Part shown: in pieces, positions 12,224 to 26,155 of the stretch
Layout of the letters: each line of letters opens with the position of its first letter
Numbering within the stretch: the stretch's first letter is position 1
Source of the DNA: Opisthocomus hoazin
Lineage: Eukaryota; Chordata; Aves; Opisthocomiformes; Opisthocomidae
DNA length: 64,000 nt
Direction of reading: 5' to 3'
NCBI RefSeq assembly: GCF_030867145.1
Contig: NC_134414.1
Location: 130,894,465 to 130,958,464 of the forward strand
The notes under the pieces: generated by a model
The model's input: the letters and a program-made list of their open reading frames with translations, nothing else
The model's database searches: none
What the model was told of the DNA's origin: nothing
Program-made: the position numbers and the translations under genes

Positions 12224-15200
12224 AGAAATCCTATCCATATGGCAGTTTTTGCCAGGTGCAAAATTGGTTTAATGATCGGTTCTTAAAAATAATATTGACA
12301 ATATCATTTTGCTGGATATTGCGGATGGGAAGGAGTGAACTGTGTTTTTCTTTTCCCCTTGTTTTTTAAAGAATCCTGTTTAAATAAAAGTGAGTAGAGG
12401 TGATTATCCATGTGAAATCTGTTTACAGTCATACACTGTTGCCATTTCCTGTTCTCCCTGTTTTTACTGGATTGCTGTGAGGTCTGCCTCCTGTCTAGTT
12501 TGTGAATGCCCCCTAGATCCCATAATATAAGGGTTTTTTGGGGAGAGGGGAGTTTTTTCCTTCCCTTGACTCTTCTAATCTGTATTTTTCTAAAAATGGC
12601 TTTCCAATCCATAGTTCTGTTCAGATCATTTTGTAGAACGATCTAGACTGGTTACCAGGATTCAAGCGATCATGCATTTCATAGAGGTAAAAAAAAATAA
12701 TGGTGTTCACTAGCATGAAATTTCCTTAGTCTGATATTGCATATTGTTAAATCTTCTCCTCGTAAGGCTAACTTGATCTTAATCGTTAGTCTGAATGGAA
12801 GAAGTGTTACTTCAATTTTGATTTACAAATCCCATTTGTAATGCCTAAAGTATAATGCTGTTTTTGTCACAGCTGAATTCCAACCTGAAAGCATGCTCAG
12901 AAGGTGGGTAAAGTGTTAAACTTTTTAAATCTGGGTTTTGTATGAAAGATGGCAAAACACTGTTTCTGGTTTTCCTTATTTATATGTAACCTACAATGTT
13001 TGTTATTGCCAGTTACATTTTTAACTTCTTGTCATTTCAGAAGCTTAGTGTATGCAACCAGAAATTTTACCATCTTCTGGAAAAGTGACTAGGTGCTTCT
13101 CTGTGGCATTGTTTACCTCTGTTCTCTGTCCATGAGCCCTGTTTCTTCCTCATTGTCCGTGCAATTGTAACTATTCAAGAAAAATTCATAAGTCCCTGTA
13201 TTCATTTTAGCTGGTCGCCAAAACTGGAACTATTTTGATACACAACTACAGGCTGCAATTTGTAGGGTAGAGAAATTTATGATGTTAGGTTTTGAACTCA
13301 AATGTATTTGTACAAATAAATGCTGGTCATTGAGTAACCCATATATTCTACTTAAATGCATGGGTTACTGAGTTCTTGAGGCAAAATTACTTCGCTGCTT
13401 TAACTGAGAGTAGATCATTATCATTCAGGAGTATCTGCTTCCCTTTGTCACAGTTTAATATGTTGCTTCTTAGAAATTTACAGCTAGAACTTCTTCAACA
13501 CAGTGGAGAACTTTGCCAGTAATCTGAAAAATATCATCCAAGTAAGCTCTGGTATAGCTACGCTGCTGCTAAAACTGATACATGAGTGAGAGTAATGCCC
13601 ATTAGAATGAAGTGGAGAAAATGCTTGTTACTATTGAGCACTGACAAAATGAAATCATTACCAGAAATGTCCACTGTCATGGAGTGACCATCTCTGTTAA
13701 GTATGCTGTTGGAGATTGTCCCCTGGAATGGAATTTGTCTTTAGCCTCGTAATGGGAAGCAGAAAGGAGAAAAGCATTTCTGAATGGGTAAAGTACATTA
13801 ATTAGCACTGATTTTGTGCATTTATTTTGGGGAGATTCTGGAGGTTGACAGGTGGCAAAGGAAGGCAAATGAGTAGTTGTTCTCAGGTCCTTCTTCCTGG
13901 TTCATTAGTGTCTATTGCTTGAGGTTTCCCTGGTTGCTTTACTGACTGGCTTGGATTTGCAGCTGACATTTTTGCAAGTACAGTTGTCTGTTCAACTTCA
14001 GTGTTTTCCACCTCAGCATTTACTGCTTTGGTTGTCTTGTTGTTGCTCTTGCGTATGTATGTGCAGGACTGCATGTGGAGTCATCTTCTTGTCAATACTT
14101 ATGAGGTGGAAAGGATGCTCTGTCCTTTCACACTCCTCTAGTCAAAGTATGCTCATTCTGCTTTGCAATCATTGTTGTTTCCATAATCAGAATTTCTCTG
14201 CTGTGGCCTGTATCTCTTCACCAGCACTCTTCTGTCTTGCTTTTAAGATCCTTTTGTGTTACTTTTTTTGATTTCTTTTTCCTACCTGCTTTAGATTTTT
14301 TTTTCACTTTTACATCATTAGAGATTAACTTGATTGGAATTGTTTTCCTGATTAGGCAGAATGACTAGCATGATCTTTCAGAGATGAAATGCACTCATAA
14401 GATCGACAGTGTTTCTTGTTCTGTGGTTTCTTACAGGTACTTAATAAAGCCAGGGTTCCACAGTAATTAACACCAAATACCACTGCCATAGTCATCCGCT
14501 GTACTAATTTGGCCTAGTGTGTGAGTAAAAACATAAATGTTGTAACTGAATATATGTATCAGGAAATTAGAGATATCAGTAATCTTGCCATTTCTGATGC
14601 TCAATAAGAGAGAAAGTTCACAAGAATTCAAAATTTGAGGAAGATATTTACATGATTTGTATAACTGTCTTTTTTTGCAACTGTATAGGGAACCTATACA
14701 ATTATGGGGGGTGGTGGAAGAAATGCAGTTAAAAACAGTTTTGGAGGAAATAGTGCAACAATGAGTGTTTCTTTAAAGAATGATTAGCTGTCATGAAACA
14801 GATTGTCTATAAAAATGTAAGGTATAAATAGTATACAACATTTAGCAGTAATGTACATACAGAATTGGCTTGTCCTTGGTAGTTTGATCAGTCTAAGGTT
14901 ATGGACGTGAAATCTGTTAGCTGCAAACTCTAAGGAGGTTGACTATGTATTCTTCTCTAGAATGAAATTCCCTTTATGTAATTAAGAGGATTTTTATGTA
15001 AAACTTTAAACAGGAGGTACTGTGTAAGATGGTGGTAGACATCTCCTGAGTTTTTATTCTACTCTTGTTTAGTATCTGATTGCTGCATAGATGAGCAGCC
15101 TTCAAAAGCTAACTGCATGATTCATGAATGAGTTAAAGTACAATTATAAAGCAAGATATCTTTGAAGAGTTCATCATCTTAGTCTGATTGAAAATTACCG

Positions 15201-18200
15201 CCATTTGTGATCCACTTTTGTCAAGTGTTCTTGTCACTAGCCTCAGCTATGTTTTTCCTATGTATGTAAATAAGATATCATGATCTCTTCTGTAAATTCT
15301 TTGCCTTTGTAACAAGCGTGTTGTATTCATAAGCAACAACTGGATATAGCATACTGTTTTGTTATTGATACAAGTTGTTATCCTGGTTATGTAAGTTTGC
15401 TTTTTTATTTTGGTATCAAATAATATTTTGTATTGGTGTTTCCCTTCTCTAAAGGCCTTCGTATGTAGGTAACAGAAGGCTTTGCATTCTGTTTAAGCTT
15501 CTGTCACTGCTTTTCTGTGAATCTCCCATAGAAAATACTGCTTTATTAAAGCTGCTTTCTACTATCCCTTCTTTGATACATAATGCTGTGATCTTTTATC
15601 CAGAATTTCTCAGGTATATTTGAAAATTTCCCTTTCTATTATGAATGTGCATTTGTTAAAACTGAAATTGCTTTTAGGAAAGGATGACATAGATGAATTT
15701 ATTAACTTCAAAAAAATAAGGAATAGTTCAGAACTATGTATGTGTATATTAGACAGAAATATTAATGTTTTTAAGTTTTCCAGTGAAAATTATACTGAAA
15801 TTATCAGTATGATTGTTGCTTGAAATGGTCGGTTTTGTTGCTTTCTCGTTCAGGTAAATTATATGCTCTCAGATGTTCTTTCTAGTTCTCTTTGGATTGG
15901 ATCCCGCTTCTCATCCCCAAAACACAAAATTCACCTTGTATAGTTTTACAGGGCATGAAAACAATCCCCCTCTTTTTGTTCATACCCCCTAACTCACAGC
16001 TTTGCGTCTCGTGGTCATATTTTCTTTCTGTATGTTGGCTGTATTTTTTTTTTTGAGTCTTTCTTACTGCAGGCATTTATTTAGGAACCATTAAAACATA
16101 GAACAGCTATGTGTAAAAATAGATTTACTCCTATCTTGTATTTTTTCCTCCCTTTGGATTTTTGATTTAATACATGAATATATAATGAGAATAGTGTTCA
16201 GCTTTACTTTATATATTTAAATTTGTAATCCAGTTAGCACAATTCATGTTTGTCATGCTTCTTGCGTTCTGGTTGAATTCAGTATTTTTTCAGTCATTAG
16301 AAATAGGCAAGACAAAAAACTTAGTAGTAAATTTGTTTTTTAAAAAGGCAGTTTAAAAGTTCATGTGGGCGTTGGCTGTTTTGGGAATAGAATTTTGGCA
16401 TGCTCTGAGGAGAAATGGTGTTTGAGGAAGTTGTGAGCCTTTGAACACCATGTACTGTGTCAGTAAGGGTGTGGTCTGTGAGACACACATTGCACGTGCC
16501 TCTGGGAATTCGAGATTTTTCCATTTGTAGTATTCTTTCTTAAATTGCACATTGTACTGACTGTGAACCAAGGTGGAGCTGGCTGAAGAGTAGTGACTAC
16601 AGAGTTAGCACAGGGCTTGGCCAGGAGAGATGATGGGATGTTCTGGGCTGGGTTTGTGTGATCTGATTTAATGAAAAACCGTCAATGACATTTTTCAGAA
16701 CAGGTTCAAAGTTGTTTTAGAAGGGCTGGCACACTGTGGTGTGGTTTGGAGATGCAATGAAGCCCAAGAAATTAGTACCAAGAGTTTGATTCTTGTGTGT
16801 CCTACTCAGTGTTGTGTTAGGTGATGTGCCCTCTCCTTGCCCTGCTAGGCAGTTAGATACCGTATAGGCCATGCTTCTGACTTCTTTATGAAATAACCTC
16901 TTCAGTGCCTGTTTGCAGATTGATCAAAAACTTATTATTTCATATTGTCAGTGGTTGATAGTAAGAAAATGATGTTTTGGCTTGAATAAAGAAATTGTTT
17001 GGAATTTGTAGTATCTCCATCACCACCACTGTATTTTTGACAACAGAAGGACGGGAAGAGGGTATTTAAAAGCGCTCTTGATCAGGACAGCATGTTTAAG
17101 AGTAGAAGTTCTGCGTTGTCATTAATAGGCCTTCCGCTACACTTTCTGTCACAGCAATTTCTGCCATTGATTAGGTTAACACTTTGTCTGGTTTGTAATT
17201 TTGAAGAGGCTCACCTCAAGACAGTTTTAGCTGCTTTGTGAATAGCAGAGCTTTTAATTCCCAAGCCTATTATGCTATTACCAGTAAACTGCATTACAAT
17301 TTCTGTTTATTCCTTTGGTTCCTAGAACTGTAGTTTGTTCTTGGAATAGCCCACAGGTACTAGATGCTGAAGGATGGCTGTTTCGTATTTGGCCTGTATA
17401 CTCCTAGTATCCTAGTAAATAGATGAATTAATTGATATGAATGTTCAGAATTGACATGTAATATCGTTTATGATTTTCCATTCTCTCAAGACTGTGCCAA
17501 TTCTACTTCACTGCTCTGTGGCTAGAAGATTTCACTGTAGTTGATAGAACAGTTACAGAGGCTTTGTCTACCAAAAATTAGCCACTTGCACAGCTGTCAA
17601 TTGCTTTTCCTAGTTTTAAACCTGTTACCAGCTTCTAAACAAAAGTGTATAAATGTAGTGAATACTCAAGAGTTCTAAGTGGGAGGCTGTAGTGGCTTAA
17701 AGAGTCCTCTCTACATCAGAGAGCAAAGAGCAACACAAGCCCTGATGATCCTCACTTTCTTTGCCCCCCTCTTGAGAGACACCCTTAAATGAAACTCCTT
17801 GGGGTTTTTTTGTTCTCTGTTTTTTCTTGTAATCTATCTGTCCAAGTCCTAGACAGTGGCAAGTCAGACAAAGCTATTTGTATGCATTCTGGATGCTTTT
17901 GGCACTTGCTGCCATTTTACCTAAAGGTAAAAAACTATCAACAGCTTTGCGTCTGTGTTTTTCCTTGAAAAATATAATGGGAGAAGCTGGGGGAAGCATC
18001 TTATTTCTTCTGAAATTTAACAACACTCACCCAATTAAAATATTCAGGAGTGAGTTTAAAAGGTTTCAGAAGTGAAAATTAAAATGTTTCTAATGTGGAA
18101 ATACTTTATGAGAGGAAATCATTACTGTATGCCCCCCAAATAATTTGAACGCAAAGCTTGAAAGCAGAAATGGAGATATAGGCATCTTCTGTTAAATAAG

Positions 18201-20350
18201 GACTTGCTCTGTCCTGCCCTCTCTTTAAGAACGTGATTTTAAATTTTACCCTGGATCTGGGCCTGACTTGAGACTTGTTTGCTGTTGCTGGAGGGCATAT
18301 TTATTTAAAGGACAGTTGGGTTAGGAAAATTGTTGGACTGCTGAAACCTTGTAGCAATGGAAAAAGTATAAATCATTGGAAAAACTGCTCAGCCTTATTC
18401 AGCAAAATGTGACATTAACTAGTATTCTTTCGCCAGTAAAAGCTATGTCCACATTAGGACATTTTGGAACTATAGCTACGTCAAACATTGTGCATTTAAG
18501 TCTCTGCCACAGTAGAAAAAACAATTTTCATATTTTCTTCTCTAGTTGCACTTCTGAAGGAACACTGAAAAAAAGGTTCGGTAAGTGTGAAAACCTTAAA
18601 GAACAAACTGAAGAAACAAGCAATTGTGCTTTTTGTCAAAAATAAGCAATCAGTATGGTATCACAAGTGGATCTGCATGAGCTTTGAAGCACCCCCGGCT
18701 TGCCTCAGGCTGAGTAAACTACCAGGCAATTGTCCAAGCATAGCGGGCTTGGTAACTCTGCCTAAAGTTGAAAAGAGAGAAGTAAATGATGAAACTTCTA
18801 CTCCGGAAAGTACTTGGTCTCTGCCAAAAGGTTCTTTGCTTCCCCATGTGGAAGTTGAATAGCAATGGAATTATGTTGTCAGTGTTTGAATTGTGAGATT
18901 ATTCTTGCAATTGACCCTTCAGAGTTGAGGACTGAAACTGTGGGTACTGTCAGGAAATTCTGGAGATTTGTAGCTCTCTAACAGTACTGGTGTGAAAAAC
19001 TTTTGGGCACACTCCACTGTGATTTTTAGGCCATGCCAGCAACTGCAGCAGTGATGAGGAAGAACTAGGTTCCTGCTGCCTGTATGTTAAGAGAGAATAG
19101 CCATGTGCAACTGGATACAATTAGCATTAATAATTCCAATGAAAGAAACAAAAGAATTCAAACAATATCCTTAGCATCAAATTGTTGTTATGTGTAGTTT
19201 ATTATGCATGGTTACTGCAGACAAAACTCTTGGAAGTTCAGACAAGCTAAAAGGAGGGAAGCTCTCTTGATGCTAGCCTAGAGATGGAGGGAAATCAATT
19301 TTCCTTAGGAAAGTGGTTATTGGTGTGCTTATATTTTTGGATGTGTATTTATGCTTGGATAAATGGTTATATTTATTTGGGATTTTTAAACACATGTCAT
19401 TATTTTTGCACATAGTATCTTTCCAGACTAATGTAATTTTATGAAGAAACATGTAAAATATGTATATTAAAGTTGTGGCCAAATTTTTTGGCAGATGTGC
19501 TTCTCGCATGGCTTAATTTCTGCCTGAACATTTTGATTTTGACAGAGTACTGGGACCAAAGAGCTTCCCACTTCATTTGAGTTGCTCAGGGTGTTCCTAA
19601 AGATACCTTTATTTGTGAAAAGTTTCTCTAGGTCAGTTTGGATATGTAGTGTCTGTCTGCTACTACCTCTGCAAAGGGCAGAACAAAAGTTGTGGTGGTT
19701 TGAATTAATCATGCATGTAGCTGCACTGCTGTAGACTTCTAGTGAAATTCTTCTAATATCATGCTCTCTCTGTTTAGATGAGCCGTACTAGGAAGTTTCC
19801 CAATGCAAAATGCATTTTCCCTCATACAAAAAAAATGTAAATACATGGCAATAATTGTGGATTTACTATAAGCTGTGTTGCTTCTATTGTACGTATTACT
19901 TCAGAAATATGAAAGCTGTGGAATTGCTGGTTTTTGTGACTTAATAATCATCATCAAAGACAAGCCAACAGATCCCTAAACTGGACGGACAAAAGGAAAT
20001 AAAATGTCTTCTGTGAATCTGCTTTACTCGGAGATCAGATAAATTTACTCACTTTAGTTTAAAATTATTCTATCAAAACACAGGTTTCCCAAATTTGTCA
20101 TGCAAGGTTATTAAATGCAAAATAAACAAATATCTTTTTCATACTATCTGAAGACTTTAGCTGCTTATCTTACTGGTTTGTAGGTACTTGTTTCTAAAAC
20201 ATTTGCAGTTAGCAGCCCTGAAAGTAGATTTTGAAAGAAGCAGAACTCATTCATATCTGTGCTTACCCAAAAGGAGCCCAGGCTTCCAAGACAGAAACAC
20301 TAGCCTCAGTGATCACTTTTATTAATGTTTTTATTTTTATTAAATATAAT
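12224..20350. other. Unique sequence, no gene recognised
   Basis: About 8 kb without an identifiable gene or interspersed repeat. A 35-nt exon-like block at 18546-18580 (TTCTTCTCTAG before it, GTAAGTGT after it, one open frame CTSEGTLKKRF) is the best splice-site pair here, but it is too short to carry weight. The remaining open frames show no domain features. Confidence 0.5.
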
Positions 20351-20362
20351 TTTTTTTTTTAA

Positions 20363-21205
20363 TTAAAGTTTGCTGATGACACCAAACTGGGAGGTGTGGT
20401 AGACACACCGGAAGGCTGTGCTGCCATTCAGCATGACCTGGATAGGCTGGAAAGCTGGGCAGAGAGGAACCTGATGAGGTTCAACAAAGGCAAATGCAGG
20501 GTCCTGCACCAGGGGAGGAACAACCCCATGCACCAGTACAGGCTTGGGGCGGACCTGCTGGAGAGCAGCTCTGTGGAGAGGGACCTGGGTGTCCTGGTGG
20601 ATAACAGGTTGGCCATGAGCCAGCAGTGTGCCCTGGCTGCTAAGAATGCCAATGGCATCCTGGGGTGCATTGGGAGGAGTGTGGCCAGCAGGTCGAGGGA
20701 GGTTCTCCTTCCCCTCTACACTGCCCTGCTGAGGCCTCATCTGGAGTACTCTGTCCAGTTCTGGGCTCCCCAGTTCAAGAAAGATGAAGAGCTACTGGAG
20801 AGAGTCCAGCGGAGGGCTGCGGGGATGGTGAGGGGACTGGAGCATCTCTCCTACAGGTGGAGGCTGAGGGAGCTGGGCTTGTTCAGCCTGAAGAGGAGAG
20901 GGCTGCGAGGGGACATAAATATATACTTACAAATATCTGAAGGGTGGGTGTCAGGGGGATGGGGCCAAGCTCTTTTTAGTGGTGCCCAGCGACGGGACAG
21001 GGAGCAATGGGCACAAACTGAAGCACAGGAAGTTCCATCTGAACATGAGGAAGAACTTCTTCCCTCTGAGGGTGACGGAGCACTGAAACAGGCTGCCCAG
21101 GGAGGTTGTGGAGTCTCCTTCTCTGGAGATATTCAAGACCCGCCTGGACAAGGTCCTCTGCAGCCTGCTGTAGGTGACCCTGCTTCGGCAGGAGGGTTGG
21201 ACTAG
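20363..21205 (+). pseudogene. CR1 ORF2 reverse-transcriptase C-terminal ORF
   Basis: An uninterrupted frame of 280 codons plus its stop starts at 20363, just after an in-frame TAA. It opens with [10 protein letters not shown], so the FADD box that supplies two of the three catalytic aspartates of a LINE reverse transcriptase is intact (20369-20380). It continues through the RT thumb-like region ([46 protein letters not shown]) to [14 protein letters not shown]. The last 80 or so residues (from about WVSGGWG on) are a wrong-frame readthrough, as shown by the native CR1 C-terminus lying in another frame. The endonuclease, fingers and first catalytic aspartate are missing, so this is a relic of an autonomous retrotransposon, not a host gene. 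Confidence 0.92.
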
Positions 21206-21237
21206 ATGACCCACAGAAGTCCCTTTCAACCTCTACC

Positions 21238-21260
21238 ATTCTGTGATTCTGTGATTCTGT
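21238..21260 (+). repeat. CR1 octamer tail
   Basis: Three head-to-tail units of ATTCTGTG (the last incomplete) close the element. This short tandem tail is the recognition end used by CR1 reverse transcriptase in place of poly(A). Confidence 0.9.
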
Positions 21261-21261
21261 A

Positions 21262-24200
21262 ATGTCGTTGTCTTCATCTTCCGTATTTAGCCAGTCTGTC
21301 ATTGTTCTCTGTGCAAATCTTTGCACAGATTAAGTTCCTGTAGCACATCAGAATTACAGTCCACAAAATGCAGTGAAAATAAATAAATCTATCTCAGCCC
21401 AATGTACAGGATTTTTTTCAACTCTCAACTTTTAGGCTTTTTGGCAATGGAGTTGTTAGTCATTCCTTAGGGTCAAGAACATACACAGATGCTCTAAAAT
21501 GAGTTTCCTTGCTTTTGACAACTCTCTTCTTGGCACTTGGTGATGATTCTAAAGCTCTTGTATTATTTGGCACTGTGCATGAGTAAGCCACAGGTTAAAC
21601 GATAGTGCAAGCAGATAAGTGTGGTGTTTAGCCCTAAGTATGTTCATAAAAAATAGAATTGTCAGGATAATTTCCAGTAAGCTAAAATTCCCTGACTTTT
21701 ACTGTTTCAATGCCAAATGACTTTAGCCTAAGATAAGAAAAAAAAAGTATATCTAATGAAATGAACGTCTAAAAAAAAATTACTGTGGCTTAATCATCTG
21801 TGATCACAGCTACAGCAATGGTGTTTACTACCAGGCTGGCAGAAGAATTCTCTTGTGGTAATACAGCATTCATTGGAAATACAGGAAAAAATAATTTTTT
21901 TAAAAAAATAGAATTTATATAACATAATATGGAAATAAATATTCATGAGCTTGGACAGGCATCACTTTAATTTCTGACTGCATAACAGTAAGTTTTTGTT
22001 GGTGGTGCTGCTTTCTTTTATTGAGCCTATTTTTATCTGGGGAAAACTGACTGCTATTTTTCTGTTCTGTGAGGAGAGAATCTTTCTGTAATTCCAGTCT
22101 AGGAAAACACTGCTTCCTTTCTGTCTATACACATGACATGTTTAAAGCTGATTAGAAAATGGATATCTCATTGGAAATATTTATATTTAATGTATTGGAA
22201 GGGGGAAGAAAGTGACGAAAGTGGACAGTTAAAACCACAGCATTTCTGTGTACTTTTCAGAAAAATTCTGTAAAGATTTGAAATGGAGTTTTTTGATTGT
22301 TTGGCAGCCTGTGGGGGAAAGCTTAAAATGCTAAGAGCCACCTAGTCTGTTTTCTTATTTCTGGCATTTTGCCCACAAGAGAGATGGGGACTGGGAGCAT
22401 TGTTATGGGGCTTGTGATACTTTCTAATGTAAAACGTATCAGAAAATCAATTAGAGAATTTCTAACCAGCTGTTAATATCACGCCTCAGAGAAATGGTAT
22501 CATGCTAGCGTGTCTAGCACAGCATTTTAAAAGGGCAGGTTCTCCCATGGACAACTGGGAGAACCAACTTCCGATGGTTCTCCAGAGGTCTTGTTAAAAA
22601 ATAGTTGGGAGACTCAGCTATGTGTACTGTGCTATCTAGGGAGTTATGAGCACGCAGTATCTTTCTCTGCGGCTTGTTTGAGTATTTTCTTACACTAAGC
22701 AAGAAAAGGGTGAAATGATACGTAGCCGAGAGATAACTGCCTTTTATCCATGGGTTGTTTCTGTCTGCAAGTGAAGGCAACTGTTTCAGGGACCAGATTG
22801 TAAGGTTACAGCATATGAATATATTGAATCTTCCGTTGTTTTTCAAATCTACCATATTATTCAAATATTGCTTCAAAATTAACATTAAAATCAGCTAGTG
22901 CTTATACCACCATATCAAAAATAGTTCTTTACCGAGCTCTTTTCCAGAGTTCTTTTCCTAGTTCTTCTGTTGGTTTTAGCTTCATGTGTCTTGGGCTTTT
23001 CAGGGTTCTATTTTCCTGCCATTCAGTCTTTACTCAGCTGCTCTCTTCAGAGAGTGCAAGCCATCCTGTACAGTGAACGAGGCAGGACTCTTGCAAGAAA
23101 AGTAGTATCTGATCATGACTATCAAACAGGTTAGATAGATTAGAGGTGTAGAGGACTCTTGCTGTTATGCTAATTAATTTAGCTTTAGGTAATAAAATCC
23201 CTGTCTAGTTACCTGTCTGTTTATCTAAGAAGTGTGTATTCTCTTCTTGTCTCTATGTACACAGAAAATTATACTGTACATACATATATTCTTTTGATAC
23301 ATAAAAAATATTTTCATTTATATCCTGTGTTGTCAATTGGTTTCCAAATTTAAATTTAATTTGCCCATAACATAGTGCTGGGATCTTACTATACTTTGAA
23401 ATTCGTTATGGAAGAGCATGCTTTATATCTAAGGCAATAGACTAGATATGATTTCCTGTATTTTATAATTATCATATTTTGTCATGATTGCGTGGCCTCA
23501 GGGTGAATAACAGTGTCAGTCAACAATCCTAGTCAGGTATGTTTTTAATGAGGTACATTAAATAGATTATCTCTTCTGTGAAGGGGAAGTTTGTAGTTCT
23601 TGTAAACATTTGGTAACGTGCTATAAAATATGAAATTATGACAACGATATTTGCAAACAATAACTTGAAATTGGGTATTTACCACTGGTTGGGCTGTCTT
23701 GTATGCTATATAAATGATGCTACATGATGTAGCTAGTTTGGGAGTCTTGTAAAATGTACTGTGTCAACCTAGACATGAGTCAAACATTTTTTTGGCTGAT
23801 TTTGCTCAAGAGGCGCTTTTTTTTTTGTCCCTCCCTCCCCTGATAACTAGTTCATAAAATTATTGGGTGTGTGGGCTTATTATATAAGCCTGCTGAATAA
23901 TGTTACAAAAGCTTGAGAAGCTGAGTTGAGCCTACCCTTGGGGATGTATAAGCCTTGTGCCCCCCTCATTTTTGCTTCTGCTAGTCACAAGCATAACCTC
24001 TTCAAAGAAAAGAGTCACAGATTATGAACATTGCGATGTTTTGCCTGAAGTAGCCATAGCACAGGATCTGATTTTTCACCTTGTACTAGAAAAGACTGAA
24101 GGGAGAATCAGAGATGGCTTGGAGCTGCATACATCAAATCAATTGGTATTTATGAAATAAAAAATATTTGTCAAAAATTGCTGATTTTTCTGCTTAACTC

Positions 24201-26155
24201 TGTATCCACTTTCTGCATTTTACTTGTCTTATGTCAGGTGTAATTAAAACACCATGTCTGTCAGTGCTCCCCCCTACTCCCCGAATTCCTGGCTGTTCTT
24301 CTGTATTAAGTTTTTTTAACCTCTGTTACCAAGTATTTAAGAAGGATAGAATATTGCTATTCCCAGTGTGATTTTATTTCTGGTTTAGAAGCAATTCATT
24401 TACTTAAAAGACAAACTAGTGTTAAAGGGTGAAATTTGTTCAGATGAAGTTCATTCAAGAGGGGATTTGGCCATATACATTTCCTATAAATGCTTTTCCG
24501 CTTGTAGTTGTTGTTTGCTAATAAAAATATTTCTTAGTCTCTGAATAAGTGGCTTATGTGAAAGTAAGCTGCTACTGAAGTGAGAAAAGACACTAATTTA
24601 ATGCCTTTGCAAAAAGTAGGCATCAGCATGAACTGAGCAATTACCTATGCTCTTTAGCCTGATGAGTAGATCCCCAGCATGCCTAGAATTAAACCAGCTA
24701 GTGCACATGTAGTTTGGCAACAGCAACAGAACTGAGCTGCCTTTCACACAGCTGGTTGTAGGAGGAGACGTGAGAGCAGTCCAATATAATTTGAAAAGTT
24801 AAGAGAGTACAGGAATGAACTTGATACTTTTGGATAGAGAAAGACTTCAGGAAGCGGGAGGGTTACAGCAGTGGCAGTGGTGTGGAATGTAGGGGTGCAG
24901 ATTGTGCTGAGTTAGTTTTACTGTCAGTAGAACAACTTCTTCCCAGCCTTGTATCTTATTTGGGGATTTTTCATCTGTTAAAGATAGGTTGTTCTTGGTG
25001 GTGTTTTGAAACAAGCAGTTATCATAGTATTTTATTTTCAAAGAACTTAGTTATCTGTCTTCTCTTTAGTAAGTGCCCAGGTCTTATAAAAGTCTTCAAT
25101 ATTTGCCATTTGTTCTTTCTCCTTAGTTACTTGGATGTAATGGTACTCTGCAGAAAAATCTAACAGCCTGTAGCTTAGTTTTCTTACTAAGCAAGTGATT
25201 ATTACTGCTTTTAAAGCCAAGAAACAAGAGTTATTTTTCTGTTGATTATGCATTTTTAACTGCTAGATAGGTTAGTCCAAATAATTTGTTGTTGCTTTAC
25301 AATTGCATATAGACTGAACGGCTGTATTCTTGCTGTTCGCATAAGGTGTCTAGCAATATTTTGTAGTGAACCCATAATACACAAGTTCAAAGCATATTTG
25401 GCTAATTCACATAGGTTACTTGCATTTAACTGTCCCAAGACTTTTTGTAATCATTAGATGACAAACTAATCGTGTAATTACTTTTTAAAACGCCTACACT
25501 AAATAGTGCTTTGCAAAGAGGCTGTGTGTTAATCCGTGCTTGTTTCCCGGAAACCTTCATGAAGCCATAATTTTTTGTGTCTTGAGCTGTGTTGGTGTTC
25601 TCTAGTTACTCCTCATGGGGCTTTTTGTGGATCCCTCTGTTTTACCTTGCAATGTCTCACCACTAATGTTGATAGAAGTGTCACCATTTCTTTTACTCTC
25701 TGAAGCTTGTTTTTCGATTGTGGACACACAAATTTGATATCTTGATACGAAATTTGATTTGGAGGCTTCCAGAACTGAAAGAATAAAGCAGTTGCATCTA
25801 AATGTAGGTCTCACTTTTTAACATTTCCAGAGGACTGTTGCTCAGGATAAGGAATGTCCTGCTCCTTGGTAAGTGATAGATTCATTTATGAGTGTTCAGT
25901 AGCTGTGATACATTTTTTCCTGCATTTTGAGACTTGGTAATTCTGCTTTGAGTGTAATAGTCAAGTATTTCTTGTTTATTGTTTATATGGGATTTTGCAA
26001 AATCTGTGAGAAGTATAATGTAGGATTTGAGAAGACTACTCTTTTAAATGTTTGTGATAGTAAATTTGCGTGGAAATAATAGCAGTTCTGAGAATCGTCT
26101 AGTATGAGTAATACACTTTCTTCAATTGTAAAAAGAAGTTCAGTATCTACATGCA
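21262..26155. other. Unique sequence, no gene recognised
   Basis: Nearly 5 kb with no identified gene or interspersed repeat. It contains a perfect 10-bp hairpin at 22538-22565 and a 38-nt exon-like block at 25831-25868 (acceptor CTTTTTAACATTTCCAG, donor GTAAGTGA, frame RTVAQDKECPAP open), which is weak evidence on its own. Confidence 0.5.

Larger units (their letters stand above)
20363..21261 (+). mobile_element. CR1 LINE, best-preserved copy in the window
   Basis: This 5'-truncated CR1 begins inside ORF2 at the reverse-transcriptase catalytic box and ends in ATTCTGTG repeats at 21238-21260. Target DNA immediately upstream is AT-rich, with a ten-base T run at 20351-20360. The RT C-terminal region is continuous and conserved. 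A frameshift between about 20940 and 20990 then moves the native frame ([19 protein letters not shown]) out of register, and that native frame also carries a TGA stop where its sister at 12 kb has TGG. The low internal damage suggests a relatively young subfamily compared with the copies at 31.9 and 43.0 kb. Confidence 0.97.

Noticed and set aside
13483..13541. Exon-like block between AAATTTACAG and CAA|GTAAGC
   Set aside because: All three frames contain stops.
20363..20740. 125-codon minus-strand frame and overlapping shorter minus frames
   Set aside because: These are shadows of the CR1 reverse-transcriptase ORF on the plus strand.
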